Shown here one piece after another: positions 1 to 8,760 of a DNA stretch of 64,000 nucleotides (position 1 is its first letter; every line of letters starts with the position of its first letter). Origin of the DNA: CALXXL01 sp034926605 (GTDB lineage Bacteria; Verrucomicrobiota; Lentisphaeria; Victivallales; Victivallaceae); contig JAYFQV010000009.1 of the NCBI GenBank assembly GCA_034926605.1, positions 1 to 64,000 on the forward strand, read 5' to 3'. A program made the position numbers and the translations under genes. The notes under the pieces are model-generated. The model had not been told where the DNA came from, made no database searches, and was given only the letters and a program-made list of their open reading frames with translations.

Positions 1-51
1 TGGAAAAAGATAGGTTTCCAGCGTAAAGTAAAGCTTCGGCAGATTGTTCAT
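1..51 (-). CDS. 5' end of a leftward gene cut by the window edge
   Basis: Only the first 17 codons are inside the window. They read MNNLPKLYFTLETYLFP from an ATG at 51-49. A strong ribosome binding site (GGAGG) sits five bases upstream on the minus strand, which is why I accept so short a stretch as a real gene start. The residues are not enough to name a family. It is transcribed away from the rest of the window and separated from the next gene by about 700 bases. Confidence 0.5.
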   Translation of the reverse strand, partial: MNNLPKLYFTLETYLFP

Positions 52-762
52 TTTTCCTCCAGTTTGTCAGACCAGAGTTAAGATGAACCTTCTGCCTCTT
101 TTTTCATCCCGCCGAATTAAAAACTTTTGAAATTACCTCGATTAGCTTTATATTCAGGCCCTAAAGAAACCTCGTTTTGTGGTGTATTGGTCCAGTCAAC
201 CATGATATCGTAGGAAAGTAGTTTGAATATTATTCAGTGATTTAGCGCGTAGTCTGGAAATGTAAATGCCAAATAGTGTTACGGATGGTATTGTCGACAA
301 GCAATCAGCAATCAATTGAGGTGTGATATATATAGGATATTGTGGCAATCATGTAATTTTACGCGTGATGGAATTCATGAAACAGAAGCTTGCCAATGTT
401 ATTGAAGTTCTCCAAAATATAGCCTCGTTGTGGGTAGCGAGAATTCAAAAGGATGAAAAAATATTACAATATTGGCTACAGAATTGTCACTGCTGGCGAA
501 TTTTCTTGGAGCCTGTGTTGAATCTGCCAGCATTATTGTCTTGGGGCGTAGTGAATTATTTACCCGGCTAGTGGTCTTGATTGTTATGATAATGTTGTTG
601 CCAACAATGGCGTTGCAATTTATCTGTGCAAACGACTGCCGGTTAGACCACTGCGGCTTATGGCGGTGGCGCGGAGCCGGATGGGCCGCAATGATTGCCT
701 TCAGGGGATTTTGGGGTGCAGGATTCATCTCCGGCGGTCAATCCGCCGGGGATGGCGCTTTC
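52..762. other. about 700-base region with no convincing gene
   Basis: The composition from roughly 100 to 600 is visibly more AT-rich than the flanking genes. Short open frames exist on both strands (for example 323-571 plus, 472-768 plus, 399-728 minus), but none has a good ribosome binding site, recognisable motif or the third-position GC bias of the neighbouring genes. No transposase remnant, tRNA or direct repeat was recognised. It could be a decayed gene or a long intergenic region. Confidence 0.5.
726..754 (-). terminator. GC-rich hairpin after the SSS symporter gene
   Basis: A 12-bp stem (one G-T pair) with a five-base loop lies eight bases beyond the symporter stop codon. It is not followed by a T-run on the minus strand, so it may be a weak terminator or an mRNA 3'-end stabiliser. 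Confidence 0.35.
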
Positions 763-2400
763 TTATAATACGCTGGTATCGGCGAAGTAGATGTAAATGA
801 ATGCCACGATCGCCAGCAGCAGCAATGACGCGAGCGAGGCGAATTTCCATGGAGTGAGATCGGTTTTACCGGCGTCGATGGGCTGGTATGGCGTCCGGCG
901 CGGTGCGATTGCGCTCCAGGTCAGCATCATGATTATAAGGGCCAGCATAACCAGCGCAACGAAGTGATATTCGCTGCCGAGTGTTGTAATGATCACTTTC
1001 AGCGGTTCGATGAAATAGACCGCCGCAATCATAATTACTCCGGCGATAAGCGCCACCGTGGCGGCGGCGGCAGGCACTTTTCTGGTGGTCATTCCAACCG
1101 CAACCACCGCCAGTATCGGTATAAAGTAGATGGCGTTCATGGTCTGCAGATAGTTGAAGATACCGCCTGCCTTGACCAGCAGCGGCGCCACGAAGATGCA
1201 TACCACGGTCATGGCGAAGCCGAAATAGCGGCCGATGCCCACCACCTCCCGGTCGTCGGCCTCATGGTTCCAGAGCCGGCGGTAGATGCCGAGCGAGAAC
1301 ATGGTACAGGTGCTGTTGAGCGCCGAATTGAAACTGGAAAGGATCGCGCCCAGAAGCACGGCGGCGAAGAACCCCAGCAGCGGTTTCGGCAGAACCGCGT
1401 TTACAAGGGCGCTGTAGGCGGTGTCTTTGCTGGTTACTTGGATCAGTCCGAACTTGCTGCCGGCCGCCACCGCAGCGATCAGGCCGGGAATCACAAGGTA
1501 TAGCGGGCCGATCAGTTTCAGCAGCCCGGTCATCAGTACGCCTTTCTGTCCCTCGGCCAGCGACTTGGCTCCGAAGGTGCGCTGGATTATCTGCTGGTTG
1601 GTGCACCAGTAGAACACGTTTATGAACAGAATTCCGGTGAACAGGGTGAGGAAGGGCACTTCCGATTTTGCCGAGCCGATCGAGTTCAGCATTCCGGCCG
1701 AGCGTGATTCGGTAACGAACACCTCGAATCCCCGTGCCGCGCCATCGTTGCCTCCCAGCAGAAGCAAACTGAAATAGGTTATCATGAAACCGCCGACCAG
1801 CAGTCCGATTCCGTTGAAGGTATCGGACACCGCACAGGTGTTCAGTCCTCCCCAAAGGGCATAGAACGAGCCGATTACCGCCACCGCCGTCACCACGATG
1901 AATAGTTGCCAGTATTCGGAAGTTATACCGTATGACGACATGACGGTGTCCAGCCCGAGTATGCCGCGCATGCCCTGCGCTCCGGTATACAATATGATCG
2001 GCAACAGGATCGCGGCGTATGCTACCAGGAATATCAGGTTGCATATCAGTTCGGTGGTGCCGTCGAACCGCTGAGCAAGGTATTCCGGAACGGTGGTGAT
2101 GCCGGCACGCAGGAATTTGGGCAAAAAGAAAAGCGCCATCATCACCAGCGCCGCCACCGCCACCACTTCCCACGCCATGACGCAGAGACCGTTGGCGTAG
2201 GCGCTGCCGTTCAGCCCCACCATCTGTTCGGTGGACAGGTTGGTAAGCAGCAACGATCCGGCGATGAACGGCCAGGTTAGCGATCTGCCGGCGAGAAAGA
2301 ATCCGTCACGTGACTCATGCTCGGTTTTGCGGGTGAAAAACCAGGTGGCGAACGCCACCAGTCCGGTAAAGAGAATGAACGAAGCAACGGTTATAAACAT
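763..2400 (-). CDS. sodium:solute symporter family (SSS) transporter
   Basis: This 545-residue inner-membrane protein is almost entirely hydrophobic helices, about 14 by eye, the usual SSS/SglT architecture. The N-terminal helix is followed by a charged loop and the motif DGFFLAGRSLTWPFIAGSLL, with LSTEQMVGLNGSAYANGL just after, which is typical of the sugar/inositol-type branch. It would import a solute with Na+; the substrate cannot be read from sequence. The start is fixed by an AGGAGG ribosome binding site just before the ATG at 2400. It has its own promoter-like pair (2423-2450) directly behind the terminator of the upstream lipoprotein gene, so it is probably a single-gene unit. Confidence 0.9.
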   Translation of the reverse strand: MFITVASFILFTGLVAFATWFFTRKTEHESRDGFFLAGRSLTWPFIAGSLLLTNLSTEQMVGLNGSAYANGLCVMAWEVVAVAALVMMALFFLPKFLRAGITTVPEYLAQRFDGTTELICNLIFLVAYAAILLPIILYTGAQGMRGILGLDTVMSSYGITSEYWQLFIVVTAVAVIGSFYALWGGLNTCAVSDTFNGIGLLVGGFMITYFSLLLLGGNDGAARGFEVFVTESRSAGMLNSIGSAKSEVPFLTLFTGILFINVFYWCTNQQIIQRTFGAKSLAEGQKGVLMTGLLKLIGPLYLVIPGLIAAVAAGSKFGLIQVTSKDTAYSALVNAVLPKPLLGFFAAVLLGAILSSFNSALNSTCTMFSLGIYRRLWNHEADDREVVGIGRYFGFAMTVVCIFVAPLLVKAGGIFNYLQTMNAIYFIPILAVVAVGMTTRKVPAAAATVALIAGVIMIAAVYFIEPLKVIITTLGSEYHFVALVMLALIIMMLTWSAIAPRRTPYQPIDAGKTDLTPWKFASLASLLLLAIVAFIYIYFADTSVL

Positions 2401-2422
2401 ATATCCTCCTGTTCTTTACCGA

Positions 2423-2450
2423 AAGATAGCATGCCGTGCCTAAAAATCAA
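2423..2450 (-). promoter_or_regulatory. putative promoter of the SSS symporter gene
   Basis: On the minus strand TTGATT (2450-2445), a 16-base spacer and TATCTT (2428-2423) stand just upstream of the symporter ribosome binding site and downstream of the preceding terminator. Confidence 0.45.
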
Positions 2451-2452
2451 GC

Positions 2453-2481
2453 AAAAAAAAACGCCGTCGAATGACGGCGTT
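2453..2481 (-). terminator. rho-independent terminator of the Pal-like lipoprotein gene
   Basis: A perfect 9-bp inverted repeat (AACGCCGTC/GACGGCGTT) with a four-base loop is followed on the minus strand by a run of T, 19 bases after the lipoprotein stop codon. Confidence 0.85.
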
Positions 2482-2499
2482 ATGACAAATCGTGCAAAA

Positions 2500-3111
2500 C
2501 TACTGCATTTTGGCCGGAATCAGCATGGCGCGACGGTTCAGAGCGCGGCTCTGGGCGTCGGTGCCGGTGGCGGCGGGCTTGTCCTCGCCATAGCTGATGG
2601 TCTGAATGCGCTCGGCCGGGAATCCACAGGAGCCGAAAGCATTCATGGTGGAGATTGCGCGGCGCTCGCCGAGCACGCGGTTGTATTCGTTGGTGCCGAC
2701 GTCGTCGGTATGGCCTTCGATGATCAGGCCGAGATCGGGATAGTCGGCCATATATTTTGCGACCTGCTGAACCTTTTCCATCTCGGCGGGTTTGACCTCA
2801 TCCTTGTCGAAATCGAAGTAGATCACGGGAAAATCGACGCCTTCCACCGGAGTCCAGCCGGTATCGCCGTACTGGCTGCCGCTGGCGGTGCCGGCACCGC
2901 CGGCGCCCTCGGCAAAACCGGCGCCATCCGTGACGCCGCCCGGACCCATGCCGTCAACGCCTGAGCCGAGACCGGCAGCGTTGGGACCGCTCACCGCGGC
3001 GGGAACGCCATTCAGGGAATCGTCCGGCGGCATCTCGTTATCGACGCACCCCGCAAAAATCATTGCCGCCGCGATCAGTGCGGCGCCGGCCAAACAATGC
3101 TTGAAAGACAT
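2500..3111 (-). CDS. OmpA-domain lipoprotein, Pal-like
   Basis: I choose the ATG at 3111, preceded by a clear AGGAGG, rather than longer in-frame starts. This gives 203 residues. The N-terminus is a lipoprotein signal with lipobox FAGC (Cys22), so the mature protein should be lipid-anchored in the envelope. A glycine-rich linker (about residues 30-85) leads to an OmpA/Pal peptidoglycan-binding domain (about 100-203) containing EGHTDDVGTNEYN and the LGERRA helix. Pal proteins tie the outer membrane to peptidoglycan with the Tol system; no tol genes are in the window, so the exact Pal role is inferred. It has its own terminator and is divergent from ilvE. Confidence 0.85.
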   Translation of the reverse strand: MSFKHCLAGAALIAAAMIFAGCVDNEMPPDDSLNGVPAAVSGPNAAGLGSGVDGMGPGGVTDGAGFAEGAGGAGTASGSQYGDTGWTPVEGVDFPVIYFDFDKDEVKPAEMEKVQQVAKYMADYPDLGLIIEGHTDDVGTNEYNRVLGERRAISTMNAFGSCGFPAERIQTISYGEDKPAATGTDAQSRALNRRAMLIPAKMQ

Positions 3112-3250
3112 GGTTTTCCCTCCTGAATTTTTCGAACCCGTGTTAATTTCAATGCTTACTATTAATGTATATATCTGCAACCGAAATGCAATTTGTATTG
3201 TCAAAAAAACCGCTTTTTTTTTCAGGTGTGAAAAAAACGTCTGCTTTTTC

Positions 3251-3279
3251 TTGATTATTGTCGGTTTGAGGTATATATT
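3251..3279 (+). promoter_or_regulatory. putative promoter of ilvE
   Basis: TTGATT (3251-3256), 17 bases, TATATT (3274-3279), about 30 bases before the ilvE start. Confidence 0.5.
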
Positions 3280-3314
3280 TATAGAAAATTGTAACCGTTT
3301 TGGAAGGATGAGCA

Positions 3315-4325
3315 ATGATGAACATCAATTGGGACGAGTTGGGCTTCGGTTTCATGCCGGTGAAGTCCAATATTCGTTTTCACTATGAGAACGGCAAATG
3401 GAGCGAACCCGAGCTGACCACCAGTTATGAGATAACCTTGAACGTGGCTGCAAACTGTCTCCATTACGGTCAGGCGCTGTTCGAAGGCGGCAAGGCTTTC
3501 ACCTGCGCCGACGGCCGGGTCTGCATTTTTCGTCCGGACGAGAATGCCAAGCGGCTCAACTCTTCCGCCCGCTACCTCCAGATGCCGGAGATCGATGAGA
3601 AAGTTTTTGTCGAGGCGGTCCGCACCGTCGTTCGCGACAATATCGAATATGTTCCGCCGTACGGCACCGGCGGCGCGCTTTATATTCGCCCGGTGATGTT
3701 CGGCACTTCGCCGCAAATCGGCGTCAACGCCAGCAAGACCTATGAGCTGATCATTATGGTGGTCCCTGTTGGCGCCTATTACAAAGGCGGCATCAGGCCG
3801 GTCAAGGCGCTGATCCCGGAAAACATCGACCGTGCCGCCCCGCACGGAACCGGCCACATCAAGGCGGCAGGCAATTACGCCGCAAGTCTTTATCCGAGCC
3901 GGATCGCGCATGAGGCCGGTTGCTCGGTGGCGTTGTTTCTGGACCCGCGGGAGCATAAGTATGTCGACGAGTTCGGCACCAGCAACTTCATCGGCATCAC
4001 CCGCGACGGGGTGTATGTCACGCCGGCGTCGCCGTCGATCCTGCCCAGCATCACCAACAAGTCTCTGGCGCAGGTGGCGGAGGATCTTGGCATGAAGGTC
4101 GAGCGCCGCCGGATATCGGTGGAGGAACTTGAGACGCTCACCGAAGTCGGCGCCTGCGGCACCGCGGTGGTGCTTACTCCGGTCTCCGAGATTATCTATG
4201 GTGACAAGGTGTTCAAATACGGCACCGGCGAGATCGGCCCGGTGTTCAGGAAGTTGTATGACGCCATGACCGGCATACAGCACGGCACCCGTCCGGACAT
4301 CCATCACTGGCTGGTGGAAGCGTAA
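3315..4325 (+). CDS. ilvE: branched-chain amino acid aminotransferase
   Basis: This 336-residue protein is a class IV (fold type IV) PLP enzyme that transaminates leucine, isoleucine and valine with 2-oxoglutarate. The PLP lysine lies in GTGHIKAAGNYAASL, the cofactor-phosphate region EFGTSNFIGI follows, and the C-terminal ACGTAVVLTPVSEI loop is typical. The length fits the longer IlvE subgroup. The start is the first of two tandem ATGs at 3315, with GGAAGGA upstream; the second ATG at 3318 is equally possible. A hairpin with a T-rich tail follows, so it is probably transcribed alone. It shares an intergenic region with the divergent lipoprotein gene. Confidence 0.93.
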   Translation: MMNINWDELGFGFMPVKSNIRFHYENGKWSEPELTTSYEITLNVAANCLHYGQALFEGGKAFTCADGRVCIFRPDENAKRLNSSARYLQMPEIDEKVFVEAVRTVVRDNIEYVPPYGTGGALYIRPVMFGTSPQIGVNASKTYELIIMVVPVGAYYKGGIRPVKALIPENIDRAAPHGTGHIKAAGNYAASLYPSRIAHEAGCSVALFLDPREHKYVDEFGTSNFIGITRDGVYVTPASPSILPSITNKSLAQVAEDLGMKVERRRISVEELETLTEVGACGTAVVLTPVSEIIYGDKVFKYGTGEIGPVFRKLYDAMTGIQHGTRPDIHHWLVEA

Positions 4326-4353
4326 CGGCGGCGTCGGGTTTTATGCACTGTGC

Positions 4354-4391
4354 GGGGAGTCGGCGTTGAACCGGCTCCTCTTTATTGTTTT
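4354..4391 (+). terminator. terminator after ilvE
   Basis: A stem of about ten pairs (two G-T) around a seven-base loop at 4354-4380 is followed by a T-rich tail (tttattgttttt). Confidence 0.6.
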
Positions 4392-4403
4392 TGGAGGTGA
4401 AAT

Positions 4404-5252
4404 ATGAAAATTATCAATACCGCGGAAGAGATGCAGCAGACCGCGCTTGCGCTGCGCGCCGCCGGCAAAAAAATCGGCCTGGTGCCGACCATGGGATTCC
4501 TGCATGCCGGGCATGCCTCGCTTCTGGACGTTTGCCGTCCGGAGTGCGACGTGCTGGTGGTGTCGATTTTCGTGAACCCCACCCAGTTCGGCCCGAACGA
4601 GGACCTCGACAAGTATCCGCGCGACTTCGAACATGATTGCGAACTTTGCGGGAAACACGGTGCCGACATCGTGTTTGCTCCGACTCCGGAAACGATCTAT
4701 GCCTCCGACCATTCCACCTGGGTGGTCGAGGAGGTGCTGTCCAAACCGCTTTGCGGCCGTACCCGTCCGATCCACTTCCGCGGAGTGGCCACGGTGGTGA
4801 CAAAGCTGTTCAACCTGACTCAGGCGCAGGTGGCGGTTTTCGGGCGAAAGGATGCCCAGCAGGCGCTTATCATAGAACGCATGGTGCGCGATCTTAACAT
4901 TCCCGTCCGCATCATCGTGGCACCGCTGATTCGCGATGATGACAAGGTGGCGCTGAGTTCACGCAACCGTTATTTGTCCGGTGGGGAACGCGAAGCGGCG
5001 CGGGCGATCAGCCGGTCGCTTATTGCGGCCGAGCGTTCGCTGGTTTCCGGCGGCGCGGCTGCGGCACCCGGAGAAGCCGAAAATGTGCGGGCGGCGATTG
5101 TTGCCGCCGGAGGAAAAGTGGATTACGTGGAAGCGCTCGATGCCGATACGCTGGCTGGTGTCACCGCCGGCAGCAGGAGAGTGCTTCTTGCGGCCGCCGC
5201 CTGGTTCGGCGCCACCAGGCTGATCGATAATATTATGGTGGAGTACAAATGA
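4404..5252 (+). CDS. panC: pantoate--beta-alanine ligase (pantothenate synthetase)
   Basis: This 282-residue cytosolic enzyme joins D-pantoate and beta-alanine with ATP to make pantothenate. The nucleotide-binding HIGH-type motif appears as PTMGFLHAGHASL near residue 30. Further family landmarks are NPTQFGPNEDLDKYP, the FGRKDAQQ segment and the KMSK-equivalent SSRNRYLS. A GGAGG ribosome binding site precedes the ATG at 4404. The stop codon overlaps the hisD start in ATGA, so the two are translationally coupled although in different pathways. The preceding pathway enzyme, panB, is in the window at 23744 rather than adjacent. Confidence 0.96.
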   Translation: MKIINTAEEMQQTALALRAAGKKIGLVPTMGFLHAGHASLLDVCRPECDVLVVSIFVNPTQFGPNEDLDKYPRDFEHDCELCGKHGADIVFAPTPETIYASDHSTWVVEEVLSKPLCGRTRPIHFRGVATVVTKLFNLTQAQVAVFGRKDAQQALIIERMVRDLNIPVRIIVAPLIRDDDKVALSSRNRYLSGGEREAARAISRSLIAAERSLVSGGAAAAPGEAENVRAAIVAAGGKVDYVEALDADTLAGVTAGSRRVLLAAAAWFGATRLIDNIMVEYK

Positions 5253-6550
5253 TGCAGCGTCTCAATTACAGCGATCCGGATTTCGGCATAAGGCTTGACG
5301 CCTTGTGCAACCGCCCCGGGTACCCGCCGGAAATCGAGGCAAAAGTGGCGAAGATCATCGACGCGGTCAGAGAAGACGGCGACGAGGCTTTGGTGCGCTT
5401 TGCTCGCGAATTCGATCATGCCGAATTGACTCCGTCCGGCTTCCGGGTCTCTGAATCCGAGCTGGCCGCCGCCGCGAAGCAGCTTTCCGCCGCCGACCGG
5501 CGCGCGATCGATACCGCGCTTTGGCAGGTGATCGACTTTTCCCGCCGCCGTCTGCCGCAGGCATGGAGCTGCTCGCCGCGGCCGGGGGTGAACCTGGGCG
5601 AAAAGTTCACGCCGCTGGATCGGGTCGGCGTTTATATTCCCGGCGGTACCGCGCCGCTGGTTTCCACCGTGTTGCACACCGCCGGAGTGGCCCGTGCCGC
5701 TGGGGTGAAAGAGATTGTGGCGGTCACTCCGCCGCGCCGTGACGGCAGCGTGCATCCGGCGGTGCTGTATGCGATGAAGCGCGCGGGCGTCGGCGAGATA
5801 TACCGGCTCGGCGGGGTTTACGGCATCGCGGCGCTGGCGTTCGGAACCGAGACGGTGAGGCCGGTTGAGAAAATCGTCGGCCCCGGCAATGCCTATGTAA
5901 CCGCCGCCAAAAAACTTGTCTACGGCAAGGTGGCGATCGACATGATCGCCGGGCCGTCCGAAATTCTGATCGTGGCCGACGAAAAAGCCGACTGCGAATT
6001 TGTTGCCGCCGATGTTTTGAGCCAGGCCGAACACGGTTCCGGGCTGGAGCAGGCGGTGGTTGTTTCAGATTCCGCCGCGGTGCTCGACGCGGTTGAAAAG
6101 GCGATCGAACGCCGCAAAGCGGCGCTTCCCCGGCTTGCGACCGTTGACAAGGTGCTTGCCGCCGGCACGTTCCTGATTCTGGTTCCCAATCTGTCGGCGG
6201 CCGCCGACGTTGCGGGGCGCTATGCTCCGGAGCACCTCGAACTCATGTGTGAACGTCCGGAGCGTCTGGCATCCAGGATCAAGGCTGCCGGGGCGATTTT
6301 CATGGGGCCATGGACACCGGAGCCGGTAGGCGATTTCTGCGCCGGTCCCAGCCATGTGCTTCCCACCGGCGGCAGCGCCCGCTATTTCAGCGGATTGACC
6401 GCCGACGGTTTCTTTCGACGCACCAGTCTGGTCAAATATTCGGCCCGTGCCATCCGGCGCGAGGTGGAAGTGGTGGAGCGTATCGCCGCCATGGAAGGGC
6501 TGGCCGCGCATGGATTGAGTGGCACGGTTCGGCGCGAGGCTGAAAAATAA
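5249..6550 (+). CDS. hisD: histidinol dehydrogenase
   Basis: This 433-residue NAD-dependent zinc enzyme makes the last two oxidations of histidine biosynthesis, histidinol to histidine. The family signature region runs from VGPGNAYVTAAKKLVYG to IDMIAGPSEILIVAD. Likely zinc and active-site residues are visible in SQAEHGSG, YAPEHLEL, DFCAGPSHVLPTGG and the C-terminal AAHGLSG. The length is normal. It overlaps panC by four bases and is 18 bases ahead of a lacI-type gene. No other his genes are nearby, so the pathway is dispersed in this genome. Confidence 0.96.
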   Translation: MMQRLNYSDPDFGIRLDALCNRPGYPPEIEAKVAKIIDAVREDGDEALVRFAREFDHAELTPSGFRVSESELAAAAKQLSAADRRAIDTALWQVIDFSRRRLPQAWSCSPRPGVNLGEKFTPLDRVGVYIPGGTAPLVSTVLHTAGVARAAGVKEIVAVTPPRRDGSVHPAVLYAMKRAGVGEIYRLGGVYGIAALAFGTETVRPVEKIVGPGNAYVTAAKKLVYGKVAIDMIAGPSEILIVADEKADCEFVAADVLSQAEHGSGLEQAVVVSDSAAVLDAVEKAIERRKAALPRLATVDKVLAAGTFLILVPNLSAAADVAGRYAPEHLELMCERPERLASRIKAAGAIFMGPWTPEPVGDFCAGPSHVLPTGGSARYFSGLTADGFFRRTSLVKYSARAIRREVEVVERIAAMEGLAAHGLSGTVRREAEK

Positions 6551-6568
6551 CTTTCGAAGGAGGAGTCA

Positions 6569-7561
6569 ATGGCGGTCACCATCAAGAAAATTGCCCAGGA
6601 ACTTGGGCTGTCGCCGGCGACAGTCAGCTTGGCACTCAACGATTCCAAGCTGGTGGCCGAGTCCACCCGGGAGAAAGTGAAGGCCGTTGCGGCCGAACTT
6701 GACTATGTCCCAAACAACTTCGGGCGCGGGCTGCAAAGCCGTCACAGCCGTCTGATTGGCTGTATGTGCAACTCCCTCCCCAATAATTTCAATGCTGAAG
6801 TTGTTGAGGCGGCGGTGGTTGAGGCGTCCGAGCGCGGCTACAGCGTTTTGATGGGGGTGGCCGGGTCAAATCTTGACAAGTTCGAACAGCAGTTCAGACT
6901 TTTTCTTGAAAAGAACGTCGACGGCATTTTGTTCAAGCATAACGGTGTCTTCGACGGTGCGATGTTCCCGGACGCCATGCGCAAGATCAAACAGCGGAAA
7001 TTGCCGGTTATAATGATTGAAACCGATACGGTCAACGCCGAGTTCGCCGCGGTCGGCACCGATAATTTCAAGGGCGGTTATCTTGCCGCCGAGCATCTGA
7101 TCAAGCTCGGACATCGCAATATAATGTGTCCGATGATAAGCTATCCGTTCGGACGGCTGGAGGGATATCTTGCCGCGTTCCGTGACTACGGTCTGCCGGA
7201 ACCGCTGCGCTATACCACTTACGAAGCGATGATTGACGTGTTGCGCAAACAGCGCGGCATCACCGCGGTGATCGCCTCGTGCGATTTTCATGCCATCGGT
7301 GAGATCGCCAACATGCGCAAGGCGGGTATCCGGATTCCGGAGGATGTGTCGGTCATCGGTTTCGATGACGTGTGGTATGCCAGTCTGCCGGCGTTCGATC
7401 TTACCACCGTGGCCCAGCAGCGCTCCGCGCTCGGCAAAGTGGCCGGTGCCTCGCTTATCGACATCATCGAGGGGCGCGAGGTGCCGGCTCAGCAGCAGCT
7501 GGCTCCGGAACTGGTGGTTCGCGGCTCCACCGCGGCGCCGCGTTCAAAGAGCAAGAAATAG
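6569..7561 (+). CDS. LacI-family transcriptional regulator
   Basis: This 330-residue protein begins with a classic LacI helix-turn-helix (MAVTIKKIAQELGLSPATVS) and hinge helix (about residues 45-60). A periplasmic-binding-protein-like ligand domain follows, with the SVIGFDDVWYASLPAFDLTTV segment typical of GalR/LacI members. It should be a dimeric repressor controlled by a sugar or related ligand. A strong GGAGGAG ribosome binding site precedes the start. The oxidoreductase 59 bases downstream is the obvious candidate target, and the SSS symporter is another possibility. The ligand is not predictable. Confidence 0.92.
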   Translation: MAVTIKKIAQELGLSPATVSLALNDSKLVAESTREKVKAVAAELDYVPNNFGRGLQSRHSRLIGCMCNSLPNNFNAEVVEAAVVEASERGYSVLMGVAGSNLDKFEQQFRLFLEKNVDGILFKHNGVFDGAMFPDAMRKIKQRKLPVIMIETDTVNAEFAAVGTDNFKGGYLAAEHLIKLGHRNIMCPMISYPFGRLEGYLAAFRDYGLPEPLRYTTYEAMIDVLRKQRGITAVIASCDFHAIGEIANMRKAGIRIPEDVSVIGFDDVWYASLPAFDLTTVAQQRSALGKVAGASLIDIIEGREVPAQQQLAPELVVRGSTAAPRSKSKK

Positions 7562-7580
7562 AATTATAATTTGTCCCTTA

Positions 7581-7595
7581 TATATTATTAATATA
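7581..7595. promoter_or_regulatory. AT-rich inverted repeat before the oxidoreductase gene
   Basis: TATATTA-T-TAATATA is a perfect 7-bp inverted repeat in the 59-base gap between the lacI-type gene and the oxidoreductase. It lacks the central CG common in LacI-family operators, so it may simply be AT-rich promoter DNA. Confidence 0.25.
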
Positions 7596-7620
7596 AATGT
7601 ATAGTGAAAAGGATGGCAAA

Positions 7621-8472
7621 ATGACGAAGAAAATCGGTTTCATCGATCTGTTCATCGACGAATGGCACGCGAACCACTATCCGGAGTGGATCCGCGGCAG
7701 CAAGCTGGCCGCAGACTTCGAGCTCGGTTATGCCTGGGAGGAAAAGACCAAACCCGGTCTGCGCCCGCTCGACAAGTGGTGTGCCGATTTCGGTATGACT
7801 CCGGCCCGGTCCCAGGATGAGGTTATCGAAAACAGCGACTGCCTGATCGTGCTTGCCCCCAGCAATCCCGAGGTTCATGAGGAACTCTCCCGCAAGGCGC
7901 TGATGAGCGGCAAGCCCACATACATGGACAAGCCGTTCGCTCCGGACAAGGCCGCCGCGCTTCGTATTTTCGACCTTGCCCGCAAGCACAACACTCCGAT
8001 GTTCTCCAGTTCGGCGCTGCGGTTCAGCGACGAATTGATTGCGCTCAAGAACGACACGTTCAAAAACGAGCCCATCCGTATGGTCGGTACCACCGGCGGC
8101 GGTTCCTCCTACTGGGAGTATTGCATCCACCAGATCGAAATGATCGTGGCCCTGATGGGCACCGGAGCCACCCGGCTGATGCAGACGGTCGACGGTCTTG
8201 CCAAGCATGTTGTGATCGAATACGGCGACGGACGGATCGGGCATGTGACCTATCATCCCAACTACGGTTTTCAGCTGATGGTCTCCGGCAGCGATAATTG
8301 CGCAATCACTCCCGCCGGCAACCATTGCTTTGAAACATTGCTGGATACCATCCTGACATTCTTCAACGGCGGACCGAATCCGGTACCGGAGGCCGAAACC
8401 ATTGAGATCGCCTCGTTGGTCGGCCAAAGCGTTGCCGCCCAGACCAAGCCAAACGTCTGGTTCGAAGTGTAG
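7621..8472 (+). CDS. Gfo/Idh/MocA-family oxidoreductase
   Basis: I place the start at the ATG at 7621, with AAGGA upstream, giving 283 residues. An in-frame ATG at 7597 has no good ribosome binding site. The family mark is DKPFAPDKAAALRIFDLARK after a Rossmann segment (DCLIVLAPSNPEVHEE), followed by the short alpha/beta C-terminal domain with IHQIEMIVALMG. The protein is short for the family (usually 330-400), and the N-terminal GFIDLFIDEWHANHYP lacks the canonical GxGxxG dinucleotide loop. Activity on a sugar or inositol derivative is therefore inferred, not shown. It is followed by a strong terminator and preceded by a LacI-type regulator. Confidence 0.8.
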   Translation: MTKKIGFIDLFIDEWHANHYPEWIRGSKLAADFELGYAWEEKTKPGLRPLDKWCADFGMTPARSQDEVIENSDCLIVLAPSNPEVHEELSRKALMSGKPTYMDKPFAPDKAAALRIFDLARKHNTPMFSSSALRFSDELIALKNDTFKNEPIRMVGTTGGGSSYWEYCIHQIEMIVALMGTGATRLMQTVDGLAKHVVIEYGDGRIGHVTYHPNYGFQLMVSGSDNCAITPAGNHCFETLLDTILTFFNGGPNPVPEAETIEIASLVGQSVAAQTKPNVWFEV

Positions 8473-8517
8473 TTAACATCCGCCTGCCGATCGGCCGCGG
8501 CGGTTTCCGGTTGCTTC

Positions 8518-8557
8518 AATACGCCTTCACCATTTCCGGTGGAGGCGTATTCTTTTA
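8518..8557 (+). terminator. terminator of the panC-hisD-lacI-oxidoreductase cluster
   Basis: AATACGCCT and AGGCGTATT form the base of a 14-bp stem with one mismatch and a six-base loop (8518-8551), followed by a short T-rich tail. Confidence 0.8.
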
Positions 8558-8683
8558 TCCATGTAGCTGATGCGATATGCCGGCATGATGTGGAATTGTT
8601 TGCACATGTGTCGGTTAACATTCTGCGTTTCTCTTTATTAGCATGTTAATACTAATATAAATATGCCATTCATTGCTTTTGAA

Positions 8684-8737
8684 ATTTTTGACACCACCAT
8701 TTTTTGCTAAAAAAAGTCGAAAAAAACCTGATTTTTT
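8684..8737. promoter_or_regulatory. phased A/T tracts upstream of the giant-gene promoter
   Basis: Runs of five to seven T or A are centred near 8687, 8702, 8712, 8723 and 8735. The last four are spaced 9.5 to 11.5 bases, close to one helical turn. Such phasing is known to bend DNA and can act as an UP-like activator element. Here it lies 25-75 bases upstream of the -35 hexamer. Confidence 0.5.
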
Positions 8738-8760
8738 GGAATGCCCCCCTTGACAAACCA

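Noticed and set aside
323..571. 82-codon plus-strand open frame near the left edge
   Set aside because: No RBS, no motif, overlapped by other open frames on both strands, and composition unlike the genes of the window.
3279..4307. 342-codon minus-strand open frame opposite ilvE
   Set aside because: ilvE has clear family motifs. The antisense frame has none and no RBS.
8750..8755. Consensus TTGACA as the -35 of the giant gene
   Set aside because: It is 27 bases from TATAAT, while TTGCAA at 8761 gives a normal 16-base spacer.
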